Source: Pseudoxanthomonas wuyuanensis
GTDB taxonomy: Bacteria > Pseudomonadota > Gammaproteobacteria > Xanthomonadales > Xanthomonadaceae
Direction: 5' to 3'
Length of the DNA stretch: 64,000 nucleotides
Assembly (NCBI RefSeq): GCF_900215535.1
Contig: NZ_OCND01000001.1
Coordinates: 558,001-622,000 of the forward strand
In this document: positions 19,871 to 28,500 of the stretch, one piece after another
Layout: every line of letters begins with the position of its first letter
How positions within the stretch are numbered: position 1 is the first letter of the stretch
The notes under the pieces: generated by a model
What the model was told of the DNA's origin: nothing
Seen by the model: only the letters and a program-made list of their open reading frames with translations
Databases searched by the model: none
Position numbers and translations under genes: made by a program

Positions 19871-22800
19871 TCAGCGCGCCGGCGGCTTGTTGTGCTCTTC
19901 CAGGTATTCCCGCGATGGCTCGTCCATCTTGTCGCCCAGCATGCGGCGTACCGCGACGAAGAACACCGGGATCAGCAGCAGGCCCAGGAACGTGGCGAAC
20001 AGCATGCCGCCAATCACGCCGGTGCCGATGGCATGGCGGGCGTTGGCGCCAGCGCCGGTGGAAATGGCCATCGGCAGCACGCCCATGATGAATGCGAACG
20101 AGGTCATCAGGATAGGCCGGAAGCGCAGGCGCGCCGCCTCCACCACCGCATCGCGCAAGGTCTTGCCTTCGCGGCGCTGTTCCACCGCGAATTCGACGAT
20201 CAGGATGGCGTTCTTGGCCGCCAGACCGATGATGGTGATCAGGCCGATCTTGAAGAAGATGTCGTTCGGCAGGCCGCGCAGCAGCGCGAAGATGATGGCG
20301 CCCAGTACGCCCAGCGGCACCACCAGCAGCACCGACACCGGAATCGACCAGCTTTCGTACAGCGCCGCCAGGCACAGGAACACCACCAGGATCGACAGCA
20401 CCATCAGCAGCGTCGCGGTGTTGCCGGCCAGGATTTCCTGGTACGACATGCCGGTCCAGTCGTAGCCGAAGCCCGCGGGCAGATCGTTGGCGACGATATC
20501 TTCCATGGCTTGCATCGCTTCGCCCGAACTACGCCCCGGCGCCTGCGAACCGACGATGTTGACCGACGCATAGCCGTTGTAGCGGGTCAGCGAGGGCGAG
20601 TTGGTCACCCATTCGGACTTCACCACATTGGTCAGCGGGATCATCGAGCCGCTCTGCAGACTGCTGGGTGTATAGAAGTTGCCCAGCGAATCCGGACTCA
20701 TCCGGAACGGCGCGTCGGCCTGCATCGTCACCCGCTTGATGCGGCCTTCGTAGAAGAAGTCGTTGACGTAGACCGGAGCCAGCATCAGTCCGATGGCGTT
20801 GTAGATGTCGGACAGCGACAGTCCCATCGACTGTGCCTGCACACGGTCCACGTCGAGCTTCAGCTGCGGAGCTTCTTCCAGCGTGTTGGGGCGCACACCG
20901 GTCAACAGGTCCTGCTTCTCGGCGGCCTTGCCCAACAGGATGTTGCGCGCCTGCGTCAACGCCTCCTGGCCCTGGCCGGTGCGATCCTGCAGGTACATGT
21001 CGAAACCGCCGAACTGGCCCAGGCCGTTCACCGTGGGCAGGTTGACCACGAAGATGCCGGCTTCCTTGATCCCGAACAGGGCGCCGTTGGCCTGCTGGAT
21101 GAAGGTAGCCGCATCGACGTCGCGCTCGCTCCAGTCCTTGAGCTTGATGAAGGCCATGCCGACGTTTTCGCCCTGGCCGACGAAGCTGAAGCCGGTGACC
21201 TGCATCATGCCCTCGAAGCCTTCCATGCCTTCCAGGATGCCGCTGATCTGGGTGAAGACCTTGTTGGTCCGCTCCATCGACGCGCCCGGCGGCAGTTGCA
21301 CGATCGCCAGTGCGTAGCCCTGGTCCTCTTCCGGAATGAAGCTGCCGGGCATACGGGTGAACAGGAAGCCGCACAGCAGGGTCAGGCCGGCGAACGCCAC
21401 CATCCAGCGCGGCGCGTGCTTGACCGCGCTGCCGATATGGCCGACGTAGGTATGGCTGATCTTGTCGTAGTACTTGTTGAACAGGCGGAACACGAAGTTG
21501 GACTTGTGGTGTTCGGTCGGCTTGAGCATCGTTGCGCACAGCGCCGGAGTGAAGCCCAGCGCCAGGAACGCCGAGAACGCCATCGCCATGGCGATGGTCA
21601 GCGCGAACTGCTTGTAGATTTCGCCGGCCGAGCCGCCCTGCAGCGCCGACGGGATGAATACCGCCGACAGCACCACGGTAATGGCGATCACCGCGCCGGT
21701 GATCTGATCCATCGCCTTGCGGGTGGCCTCCTTTGGCGGCAGGCCTTCCTCGGTCATGATGCGTTCGACGTTCTCGATCACCACGATGGCGTCGTCGACC
21801 ACGATGCCGATGGCCAGCACCATGCCGAACAGGGTCAGCTGGTTGATGGTGAAGCCGATCACGGTCATGCCCAGGAAGGTGCCCAGCAGAGCGACCGGGA
21901 TGACCAGGGTGGGGATGATGGTGGCGCGGAAATTCTGCAGGAAGATCAGCATCACCAGGAACACCAGCGCCACCGCCTCGAACAGCGTCTTGACCACCTC
22001 TTCAATCGAGATGCGGACGAAGGTGGTGCTGTCGTACGGCGAGAACCAGTTGACGCCCTGCGGGAAGGTGGGTTGCAGCTCGTCCAGCTTGGCGCGTACC
22101 GCACCGGCCACATTCAAGGCGTTTGCGCCGGGCAGCAGCTGCACTGCGAACGCACCGGTCGGCGCGCCGTTCCACTGGGTTTCGAAACCGTAGGAGGTGG
22201 CGCCGATGGCCACACGCGCAACGTCCTTCAGGCGCACGGTGGTGCCATCGCTGTTGGCGCGCAGGATGATTTCCTCGAACTGCTCCGGCGAGTTGAAGCG
22301 GCCTTCGGTGGTCACCGTGGCGGTGAATCCCTGGCCCTCCGGCGCCGGGTCGGTACCGATGGAGCCGGCGGCGAACTGCACGTTCTGGCCGCGGATGGCC
22401 GCCAGCACTTCGCTGGTGGACAGACCGAAGCCCTGCAACTTGTTCGGGTCCAGCCAGATGCGCATGGCGTACTCGGAGCCGAATTGCTGGGTGCTGCCGA
22501 CGCCGGGGATGCGCGAGATCTGATCCAGCACGCGCGAACCGATGATGTCGTTGAGCTGGTCGCGGCCGACCGCCGGGTTTTCCGAGCGCAGCGCGGCCAC
22601 CATCAGGAAGCCGGCATTGGCCTTGGCCACCACCACGCCCTGCTGCACCACTTCGGTGGGCAGGCGCGGCTCGGCCAGCGCCACCTTGTTCTGCACCTGC
22701 ACCTGGGCGATATCCGGATCGGTACCGGTCTGGAATGTCAGCGTAATGCTGGCGCCGCCGCTGGCATCGGACGAGGAGCTGAAGTAAAGCAGGTTGTCGA

Positions 22801-23014
22801 TGCCGGTGAGCTGCTGCTCAATGACCTGGGTGACCGCCTGCTCGGTGGTCGAGGCGCTGGCGCCGGGATAGGTGGCGCTTACCGTCACCTGCGGCGGCGC
22901 GATGTTGGGGTAGGACTCCACGCCGAGGTTGAAGATCGCGATCACGCCGCCGAGCGAGATCAGGATCGCCACCACCCAGGCGAAGATCGGTTTGTCGATG
23001 AAGAACTTGGGCAT
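19871..23014 (-). CDS. RND efflux pump inner-membrane subunit (AcrB/MexB type), pump 2
   Basis: The 1047-residue protein is full length for AcrB-like pumps. MPKFFIDKPIFAWVVAILIS starts the first helix; VTVSATYPGASA and the porter-domain phrase FQTGTDPDIAQVQVQNK are typical of the AcrB/MexB/SmeE branch. GIVVDDAIVVIENVERIM carries the proton-relay aspartates and IGLAAKNAILIVEFA the later relay helix. Together with the lipoprotein adaptor 12 bp upstream it should form a multidrug exporter. A tetR gene heads the operon; no outer-membrane channel gene is present. Confidence 0.95.
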   Translation of the reverse strand: MPKFFIDKPIFAWVVAILISLGGVIAIFNLGVESYPNIAPPQVTVSATYPGASASTTEQAVTQVIEQQLTGIDNLLYFSSSSDASGGASITLTFQTGTDPDIAQVQVQNKVALAEPRLPTEVVQQGVVVAKANAGFLMVAALRSENPAVGRDQLNDIIGSRVLDQISRIPGVGSTQQFGSEYAMRIWLDPNKLQGFGLSTSEVLAAIRGQNVQFAAGSIGTDPAPEGQGFTATVTTEGRFNSPEQFEEIILRANSDGTTVRLKDVARVAIGATSYGFETQWNGAPTGAFAVQLLPGANALNVAGAVRAKLDELQPTFPQGVNWFSPYDSTTFVRISIEEVVKTLFEAVALVFLVMLIFLQNFRATIIPTLVIPVALLGTFLGMTVIGFTINQLTLFGMVLAIGIVVDDAIVVIENVERIMTEEGLPPKEATRKAMDQITGAVIAITVVLSAVFIPSALQGGSAGEIYKQFALTIAMAMAFSAFLALGFTPALCATMLKPTEHHKSNFVFRLFNKYYDKISHTYVGHIGSAVKHAPRWMVAFAGLTLLCGFLFTRMPGSFIPEEDQGYALAIVQLPPGASMERTNKVFTQISGILEGMEGFEGMMQVTGFSFVGQGENVGMAFIKLKDWSERDVDAATFIQQANGALFGIKEAGIFVVNLPTVNGLGQFGGFDMYLQDRTGQGQEALTQARNILLGKAAEKQDLLTGVRPNTLEEAPQLKLDVDRVQAQSMGLSLSDIYNAIGLMLAPVYVNDFFYEGRIKRVTMQADAPFRMSPDSLGNFYTPSSLQSGSMIPLTNVVKSEWVTNSPSLTRYNGYASVNIVGSQAPGRSSGEAMQAMEDIVANDLPAGFGYDWTGMSYQEILAGNTATLLMVLSILVVFLCLAALYESWSIPVSVLLVVPLGVLGAIIFALLRGLPNDIFFKIGLITIIGLAAKNAILIVEFAVEQRREGKTLRDAVVEAARLRFRPILMTSFAFIMGVLPMAISTGAGANARHAIGTGVIGGMLFATFLGLLLIPVFFVAVRRMLGDKMDEPSREYLEEHNKPPAR

Positions 23015-23026
23015 TGGGGGAGTCCC

Positions 23027-24265
23027 TTACTTCTGCTCAGCGTCGTCGGATGCGGCCGCCGCAGGCGGCGCCGGTTCGGCCTCGGCCTGAGCCTGCGCGG
23101 GCGGCTGTTGCCCGGCAGCGGGTGCACCGCCGGCCGGTGCGCCGGGCTGCCAGGGCGTGGCCTTGGCCGTCGCGCCGTCGCGGACCTTCTGCACGCCGGA
23201 AACCACAACCTGGTCGTTGGCCGCCAGGCCGCTGGTGACGATCCACTGGCCGTTGCGCGGGCTTTCGGCAACCACGTTCTTGCGCGCCACCTTGCCGTCG
23301 GCGCCGACTACGAAGACATACGCGCCGCTGGCATCGCGCAGCACCGCGTCCTGCGGCACCACGAAGGCGTTCTTGCGTTCGCCCAGCGTCGCCTTGAGGG
23401 TCACGAACATGCCCGGCAGCAGTTGCTGCTCGGGATTGGGAATCAGCGCGCGCAAAGTCACTGCGCCGGTGGCCGGATCGACCACCATGTCGGAGAAGTC
23501 CAGCACGCCGTCGTGGCCGTAGACGGTGCCATCGGACAGCACCACCTGCACCTTGGATTCGGAGGTGCCGGACAGCTCCACGCCGCCGTTGCTCTGCGCC
23601 CGCTGCAGCGATTCCAGCTCGCTGACGCTCAGCGAGAAATTGACATACAGCTGGTCGATCTGGTCCACCGTGGTCAGCAACGTGGCCTCGCTCTGGCCGA
23701 CCAGCGCACCTTCGGTCACCTGCTGCTTGCCGGCGCGGCCGGAAATCGGCGCGGTGACGCTGGCATAGCCCAGATTGATACGGGCGGTGGAGACGTTGGC
23801 CTGGGCCTGCTGCACGGCGGCGGCGGCGCTGCGTTCGGCCGCTTCGGCGTTGTCGACATCCGACTTGGACACATAATTCTGCGGCGCCAGTTGGCGGGCA
23901 CGGTCGGCGGCTACCTTGGCATTGGCGTAGGTGGCCTGGGCCGAAGCCAGATTGGCCTGCGCCGCGCTCAGCGATGCCTGCAACGGGGCCGGGTCGATCT
24001 GGAACAGCACCTGGCCTTCCTTGACGTCGCTGCCTTCCTTGTAAACGCGCTTGACCAGCACGCCGGCCACGCGGGCACGCACGTCGGAGCTGCGGAACGG
24101 CGACAGCCGCCCCACCAGATCGCGCTGCAGCGGGACGGCCTGCGGGTTGACCTTTACCACGCCCACTTCCGGCGGCGGCATTTCGGGTTGCTGTTGCGGT
24201 TTGCACGCGGCCAGCGCCAACAGGATGGCGCAGCCCAGGGCGAGCGATCGGACGGGGGAGGTCAT
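23027..24265 (-). CDS. RND periplasmic adaptor lipoprotein (AcrA/MexA type), pump 2
   Basis: The 412-residue protein has a lipoprotein signal (MTSPVRSLALGCAILLALAAC, lipobox LAAC), then VGVVKVNPQAVPLQRDLVGR and VRARVAGVLVKRVYKEGSDV, the standard AcrA/MexA/AdeI opening, a coiled-coil hairpin (YANAKVAADRARQLAPQNYV), the lipoyl and beta-barrel domains, and an Ala/Pro/Gln-rich tail. It links the pump in the inner membrane to an outer-membrane channel. It follows tetR by 21 bp. Confidence 0.93.
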   Translation of the reverse strand: MTSPVRSLALGCAILLALAACKPQQQPEMPPPEVGVVKVNPQAVPLQRDLVGRLSPFRSSDVRARVAGVLVKRVYKEGSDVKEGQVLFQIDPAPLQASLSAAQANLASAQATYANAKVAADRARQLAPQNYVSKSDVDNAEAAERSAAAAVQQAQANVSTARINLGYASVTAPISGRAGKQQVTEGALVGQSEATLLTTVDQIDQLYVNFSLSVSELESLQRAQSNGGVELSGTSESKVQVVLSDGTVYGHDGVLDFSDMVVDPATGAVTLRALIPNPEQQLLPGMFVTLKATLGERKNAFVVPQDAVLRDASGAYVFVVGADGKVARKNVVAESPRNGQWIVTSGLAANDQVVVSGVQKVRDGATAKATPWQPGAPAGGAPAAGQQPPAQAQAEAEPAPPAAAASDDAEQK

Positions 24266-24286
24266 GGGTGAAGCTCCGTGTCAGTT

Positions 24287-24934
24287 TTAGTTGTTTTGGA
24301 GAAGCGGTGCAGTAGCCGCCGGCGGAACCCCGGCGGTTGCGAAAGCGCGGAGGAAGGCATCCACGGCATACTCTGCCCATTGCCGTCGCGCGGATGGCCT
24401 GGCGCGGTGCGGCACGGCGAAGCGTTGTCTTTCGAAGTCGAGCCCGACGATCATGCTCAGCAGAAGCTCGGCCGCCAAGTGCGGTTGGTCATGCCTCAAC
24501 TGGCCCTTCCGCATGGCGTTCTCGATCCAGCTGGCCAAGCGTTGCTGCAGAGTATCGCAGCCATCGCGGTACAGCGTCTGTGCTTGTTCGGGGAACTCGT
24601 GCGCTTCGGCGCTCAGCAACTGGCAGGTGGCGACCACCGAGGGCTCGCACAGATGCTCCAGGTGCTCCAGGGCGAAGTCGATCAGCGTCTGGCGCGGGTC
24701 TTGCCCGTGCCGGTCGAGGCTGGCGGCGGTCAGATCCAGGCGTTCGCGCATGACGCTCTGCATCAGGCCCTGTTTGCTGCCGAACTGCGAGTAGAGCGTC
24801 TGTTTGGAGCAACCCGCGCGGGCGGCAACTGCGTCCATGCTGATGCGGAATCCCTGTTCGGCCAGCAATTCGCGCACCGCACGGTGCACGCGCTGGCGGC
24901 GCTCGCTGGCGCTGGGAAGGGGAGAGGGTTGCAT
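24287..24934 (-). CDS. TetR/AcrR-family repressor of pump 2
   Basis: At 215 residues this has an N-terminal TetR DNA-binding domain (RELLAEQGFRISMDAVAARA, then GCSKQTLYSQFGSKQGLM) and a C-terminal helical ligand domain. It is the first gene of the tetR-adaptor-pump operon rather than divergent, so it probably represses itself with the pump. A palindromic site overlapping a plausible -10 lies just upstream of the start. Confidence 0.92.
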   Translation of the reverse strand: MQPSPLPSASERRQRVHRAVRELLAEQGFRISMDAVAARAGCSKQTLYSQFGSKQGLMQSVMRERLDLTAASLDRHGQDPRQTLIDFALEHLEHLCEPSVVATCQLLSAEAHEFPEQAQTLYRDGCDTLQQRLASWIENAMRKGQLRHDQPHLAAELLLSMIVGLDFERQRFAVPHRARPSARRQWAEYAVDAFLRAFATAGVPPAATAPLLQNN

Positions 24935-24943
24935 GGCGGCTGG

Positions 24944-24972
24944 ACTATACCGTCCAGTTTAGAATTTGAATA
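24944..24972 (-). promoter_or_regulatory. Promoter with overlapping TetR-type operator
   Basis: On the minus strand TAAACTGGACGGTATA (24961-24946) is a near-palindrome of the kind bound by AcrR/TetR repressors. It overlaps a possible -10 TATAGT (24949-24944), with a weak -35 TATTCA (24972-24967) 17 bp away. Confidence 0.45.
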
Positions 24973-25520
24973 GTCTTGCAAGGCCGAGGATTCTCTGTAC
25001 AAACAAGTAGTTGTGAAAATTTCGTGATGAAAGACGGCAGGCGGCGCCAACCCTGTTGGCGGGAAAGAATCCATGAACCCGACATGCTGGCCGGCGGGCT
25101 TTAAGAAGCCATTAAAAAGTTCTTCCCGTAACTGCGGGGAACGCCCCTGTGCAATCCGGTGGCCGGGGCAGTGCGCGATAAGCCGTTACACCCGCGATGC
25201 GCCGCCGGCCCGCCCTCGCAGATGGAGGGCGTTCGGCGGCGCGCGAAGCCGTGCTTCGCAAGCGCAGGCCTCCCGCTGTGGGCTTCCGGCATTCGGGAAA
25301 GACATCCGAAGCGCGAACCCTCACGCTTGCTGGAAGGCGGCGACTGGCGAGGCGGGTAACCGACAGCCCGCCGCTATCGCCGCGCCGGCGCCGGCCCGCT
25401 TGCCGGTAATCAATCGCCGGCGGTTTTGCAAGCATTGCTTATGACGCCTCGCAACAAGGGTGTCATCGCCCGCAGAGCTACAATATCCAATCGCATACCA
25501 CCTGTTGAGCCACGGCCTGC
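24973..25520. other. Intergenic region before the glutamate dehydrogenase gene
   Basis: I see no gene. It contains the partial dispersed repeat at 25125-25270 and a possible -10 TACAAT (25479-25484) without a good -35, about 40 bp upstream of the dehydrogenase start. Confidence 0.5.
25125..25270 (+). repeat. Dispersed inverted-repeat element, copy C (left part only)
   Basis: CCGGTGGCCGGGGCAGTGCG (from 25156) matches the left terminal repeat, and GGCGGCGCGCGAAGC with GTGCTTCGCAAGCGCAGGCC match the interior of copy D. The right terminal repeat is missing. Confidence 0.55.
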
Positions 25521-28500
25521 ATGAACGCTGTTCGCAACCCGAAGAAGACGCAAAAACAAAAACCCAAACCCGAGTCCGGCAAAGCCGCCGCCAGGACTCA
25601 AGCAGGCAAGTCGAAGGCGCCGGCGGCGGCAAAAGCGGCCCCCCGTAAGGCGCCGGCAGGCCAGACCGCGGCGGCGGCCCCGAAAACGGCATTGCCGGGT
25701 CCGGCGGCGCCGTCGTTCTCGCTGGAACCGATCTTCGCGGCCATCCGCAAGCGCGTGCCCAGTGCCCGGCATGCCGAGACCCGGGCATTCGCCGAAGCGT
25801 TCTACAAGCGCATGGAAGCCGACGAGTTTCCGCACCACAGTCCGGAGGGCTGGGCGGCGATCGCCTGCGACATGCTGGACTTCGCGCGTACGCGCAAGCC
25901 GGGCACGGCCAGCGTGCGGGTATTCAACGCCACCCACAAGGCCAACGGCTGGGAATCGCCGCACACGGTACTGCAGGTGGTCAATGACGACATGCCGTTC
26001 CTGGTCGACTCGGTCAGCATGGCGCTGGCCGAAATGGGCGTGGGCGTACATGTGCTGGGGCATCCGCTGGTGCGCTTCAACCGCGACAAGAGCGGCAAAG
26101 TGACCGCGGTCGGCGAGGGCAAGCCGGAATCGCTGATGCTGCTGGAAATCGACCGCCAGCCGGCCGGCGACATGGCCGCCATCGAAACCCGCGTGCGCAA
26201 GGTGCTGGAGGAGGTCCGCGCCATCATCCGGGACTGGGGCCCGATGCGCGAGAAGATGCTGGCGCTGGCCGACGATCTGGCCACCCGCCGCCTGCCGATC
26301 AGCGATGCCGGCCGCCACGAAGCGCAGGAGTTCCTGCGCTGGGCGGCCAACGACCACTTCACCTTCTTCGGCTACCGCGAGTACCGGGTGGAGAAGGGCA
26401 AGGGCGATGGCATCCTGCGCGCGGTCGACGGCAGCGGCCTGGGCCTGCTGCGCGGCAAGGACAGCACCACGCCGCGCAGCGTCAAGTCGCTGGCCGCGCA
26501 CTACATGGCGCAATCGGGTTCGGCCGATGCCCTGATTCTTACCAAGACCAATACCCGCTCCAGCGTGCACCGGCCCGGCAACATGGACTACATCGGCGTG
26601 CTGGAGTTCGACGCCAAGGGCATACCGGTCGCCGAGCAGCGTTTCATCGGCCTGTATACCTCCAGCGCCTACAACCGGCGCCCGTGGGAAATCCCGCTGG
26701 TGCGCGAACGCCACGAATACGTGATGCGCCAGTCCGGGCTGTCCCCCAACAGCCACAGCGGCAAGGCGCTGCGGCACATCCTGGAGACGTTGCCGCGCGA
26801 GGAACTGTTCCAGTCCAGCGAAGAGGAACTGGCGCGCAGCGCGATGGGCATCCTGGGGCTGCAGGAACGCGTGCGCAGCAGGCTTTTCCTGCGCCGCGAC
26901 CGCTACGGCCGTTTCTTTTCCGCGCTGGTCTATATTCCGCGCGAACGCTTCAACACCGATGTCCGCCGCCGCATCGAGGCGCTGCTGAAGGAAACGCTGC
27001 ACGGCGAGTACGTCGATACCAACGTGCAACTGGGCGAGTCGCCGCTGGCGCAGCTGCATCTGACCATCCGGCCCAAGGCCGGCGAACGGGTCGATGTGGA
27101 CACCGCCGCGCTGGAAGAAAGCCTGGCCCATCTGCTGCGCAACTGGCAGGATGATCTGCGCGAGACCCTGATTGCCCGGCATGGCGAATCCGAAGGCTTG
27201 CGGCTGAACAGCAGCTACGGCCGGGTGCTGCCGGCCGGCTATATCGAAACCGTGTCGCCCGAGGTCGCCGCCAATGATGTCGAGCAGCTCGCCGCGCTGA
27301 CCGGGCCGGACGATGTGCGCCTGAGCCTGCACCGCTCGCGCCGGCAGCGCGCCGGCGAAGGCCGGCTGCGGTTGAATCTGTACCGCCAGCAGCAGGACAT
27401 CCCGTTGTCCGACGCGCTGCCGCTGATGGAGAACATGGGACTGCGGGTCATTTCCGAACATCCGTTCCGGCTGGAATCGCCGATTGCGCCGGTGTACATC
27501 CAGGAGTTCGAGGTCGAGGCGGTCAGCGGCGAGATCGATGTCGAGCGCCTGCATGGCCCGTTCGAGGAGGCGTTCGCGCGCATCTGGGGCGGCGATGCCG
27601 AAAACGACGGCTTCAACCGGCTGGTGCTGGGCGCGGGCCTGGGCTGGCGCCAGGTCGCGCTGCTGCGCGGCTACTGCAAATACCTGCTGCAGACCGGCGT
27701 GCCGTTTTCGCAGGGCTATATCGAAGAAACGCTGAACCGTTATCCGCTGCTGGCGCGGTTGCTGGTGGAACTGTTCGAGGCGCGCTTCGATCCGGCCACC
27801 GGCAACGAGAGCAAGGCGCAGATCAAGCTGGACCAGCAGCGCTTCGCCGAACAGCTGGCGGCGCTGGCCGCCGGCGACGAGGCCACGCTGAAGGCATTGC
27901 AGTACGTCATCGATGCGCGCGCCGAAAACCGCCAACTGCAGACCGAAGCCACCCACAAGACGCTGCTCAAGCTGATGGACCGGGTTTCCAGCCTGGACGA
28001 CGACCGCATCCTGCGCGCGTACATGGGCGCCATCGAGGCCACCTTGCGCACCAGCTACTACCAGCGCAAGGACGGCCAGCCGGCGCACACCATCAGCTTC
28101 AAGTTCGACTCGGCCAGGGTGCCGGACCTGCCCAAGCCGCGGCCTTACCGCGAGATTTTCGTGTTCGGCCCTCGCGTGGAGGGCGTGCACCTGCGCTTTG
28201 GCCCGGTTGCGCGCGGCGGCCTGCGCTGGTCGGACCGGCGCGAGGATTTCCGCACCGAGGTGCTGGGCCTGGTCAAGGCGCAGATGGTCAAGAACACCGT
28301 GATCGTGCCGGTCGGCGCCAAGGGCGGCTTCTTCGTCAAGCGTCCGCCCGCTGCTACCGGCAACGCCGCAGCGGACCGCGATGCGGTGCTGGCCGAGGGT
28401 ATCGCCTGCTACAAGATGTTCATCCAGGGCCTGTTGGACATCACCGACAATATCGTCAATGGCCAGATCGTGCCGCCGCAGGATCTGGTGCGGCATGACC

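Noticed and set aside
19814..24271. A 1485-codon open frame on the plus strand
   Set aside because: It is antisense to the second RND pump and its adaptor; its His/Gln/Arg-rich translation is typical of a GC-rich shadow frame.
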